DNA of 6,031 bases, taken from NCBI GenBank assembly GCA_037969055.1, contig JBBKWR010000320.1, forward strand, positions 1-6,031, written 5' to 3'. The position numbers and the translations under genes were made by a program. This DNA comes from Pelagihabitans sp037969055 (GTDB taxonomy: Bacteria > Bacteroidota > Bacteroidia > Flavobacteriales > Flavobacteriaceae). Numbering within the stretch: position 1 is the stretch's first letter; each line of letters opens with the position of its first letter. Positions 5,909 through 6,031 of the stretch are shown here, piece by piece. The notes below the pieces were generated by a model. That model had not been told where the DNA came from and did not search any database. It worked only from the letters and a program-made list of their open reading frames with translations.

Positions 5909-6031
5909 TTATAGGTATTTTCTGAACCATTTTAAAATAAGAATTGGTGCCAAAATCAGGTCGACGGAAAAAGTAATGATAACTACAATACCGATCAACA
6001 ATCCAAGGGTGAAGATCTCTTCAAAATCTGA
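5909..6031 (-). CDS. C-terminal end of a membrane protein, probably an MMPL/RND-type exporter (partial)
   Basis: The reverse strand is open from the window edge to a TAA stop at 5911-5909, giving 40 residues. They read SDFEEIFTLGLLIGIVVIITF followed by SVDLILAPILILKWFRKYL. This is a hydrophobic membrane helix, an Asp-Leu-x-Leu-x-Pro turn and a short basic tail. That pattern (last transmembrane helix, then DLxLxPxLL, then a few basic residues) is typical of the C terminus of MMPL/RND-type lipid exporters, including those linked to hopanoids and other lipids. With only 40 residues the family call is tentative. The gene converges on the operon with 156 bases between the stops, so it has its own promoter outside the window. 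A lipid exporter beside a lipid operon would fit functionally. Confidence 0.55.
   Translation of the reverse strand, partial: SDFEEIFTLGLLIGIVVIITFSVDLILAPILILKWFRKYL

Noticed and set aside
5854..5909. AACGCAA (5854-5860) and TTGCGTT (5903-5909) inverted repeat near the end of the partial reverse-strand gene
   Set aside because: A 7-base stem with a 42-base loop and no T-run is too weak to call a terminator; it could be chance.
1..6031. CRISPR arrays, tRNA or rRNA genes, insertion sequences
   Set aside because: No spaced repeat array, no cloverleaf or rRNA-like sequence, and no transposase or terminal inverted repeats were seen on either strand.

Overview
The window is AT-rich and looks like a chromosome segment from a Bacteroidetes species (Flavobacteriia or Sphingobacteriia type). 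The reasons are an LVSC-SKDE lipoprotein signal, a TTG-N17-TAnnTTTG type promoter, almost no Shine-Dalgarno sequences, and the feel of the proteins. No genus can be assigned from the sequence alone.

Layout. Positions 1-690 hold a short tandem repeat, a good candidate promoter and a small, probably surface-exposed lipoprotein of unknown function. Positions 691-1025 are non-coding and carry two 10-bp palindromes sharing an ATCGAT core. Positions 1026-5752 are five same-strand genes with gaps of 22, 10, 2 and 25 bases, so almost certainly one operon: (1) a two-part GNAT-type acyltransferase; (2) a ferritin-like diiron protein matching cyanobacterial aldehyde-deformylating oxygenase (ADO) with all six metal ligands in place; (3) a membrane-anchored thioredoxin-fold, peroxiredoxin-like protein with a CSYS motif; (4) an acyl-ACP reductase (AAR) homologue with the IGH, ALGGFSS, TTGNT, GATGDIG and GYPKNL motifs and the catalytic Cys; (5) a BtaA/DUF3419-type SAM:3-amino-3-carboxypropyl transferase. 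After a 156-base gap, the C-terminal 40 residues of a membrane protein, probably an MMPL/RND-type exporter, enter from the opposite strand.

How the genes may work together. AAR reduces acyl-ACP to fatty aldehyde. In cyanobacteria ADO then turns the aldehyde into an alkane plus formate. Here that pair, normally regarded as a cyanobacterial hydrocarbon pathway, lies in a Bacteroidetes-like operon with a betaine-lipid-type headgroup transferase, an acyltransferase and a thioredoxin-fold protein, and possibly next to a lipid exporter. The most interesting reading is an undescribed lipid or hydrocarbon pathway: either true alkane synthesis, or use of the aldehyde/diiron chemistry to build an unusual aminolipid. 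Family assignments for ADO, AAR and BtaA rest on motifs recalled and aligned by eye; the combined pathway is inference.
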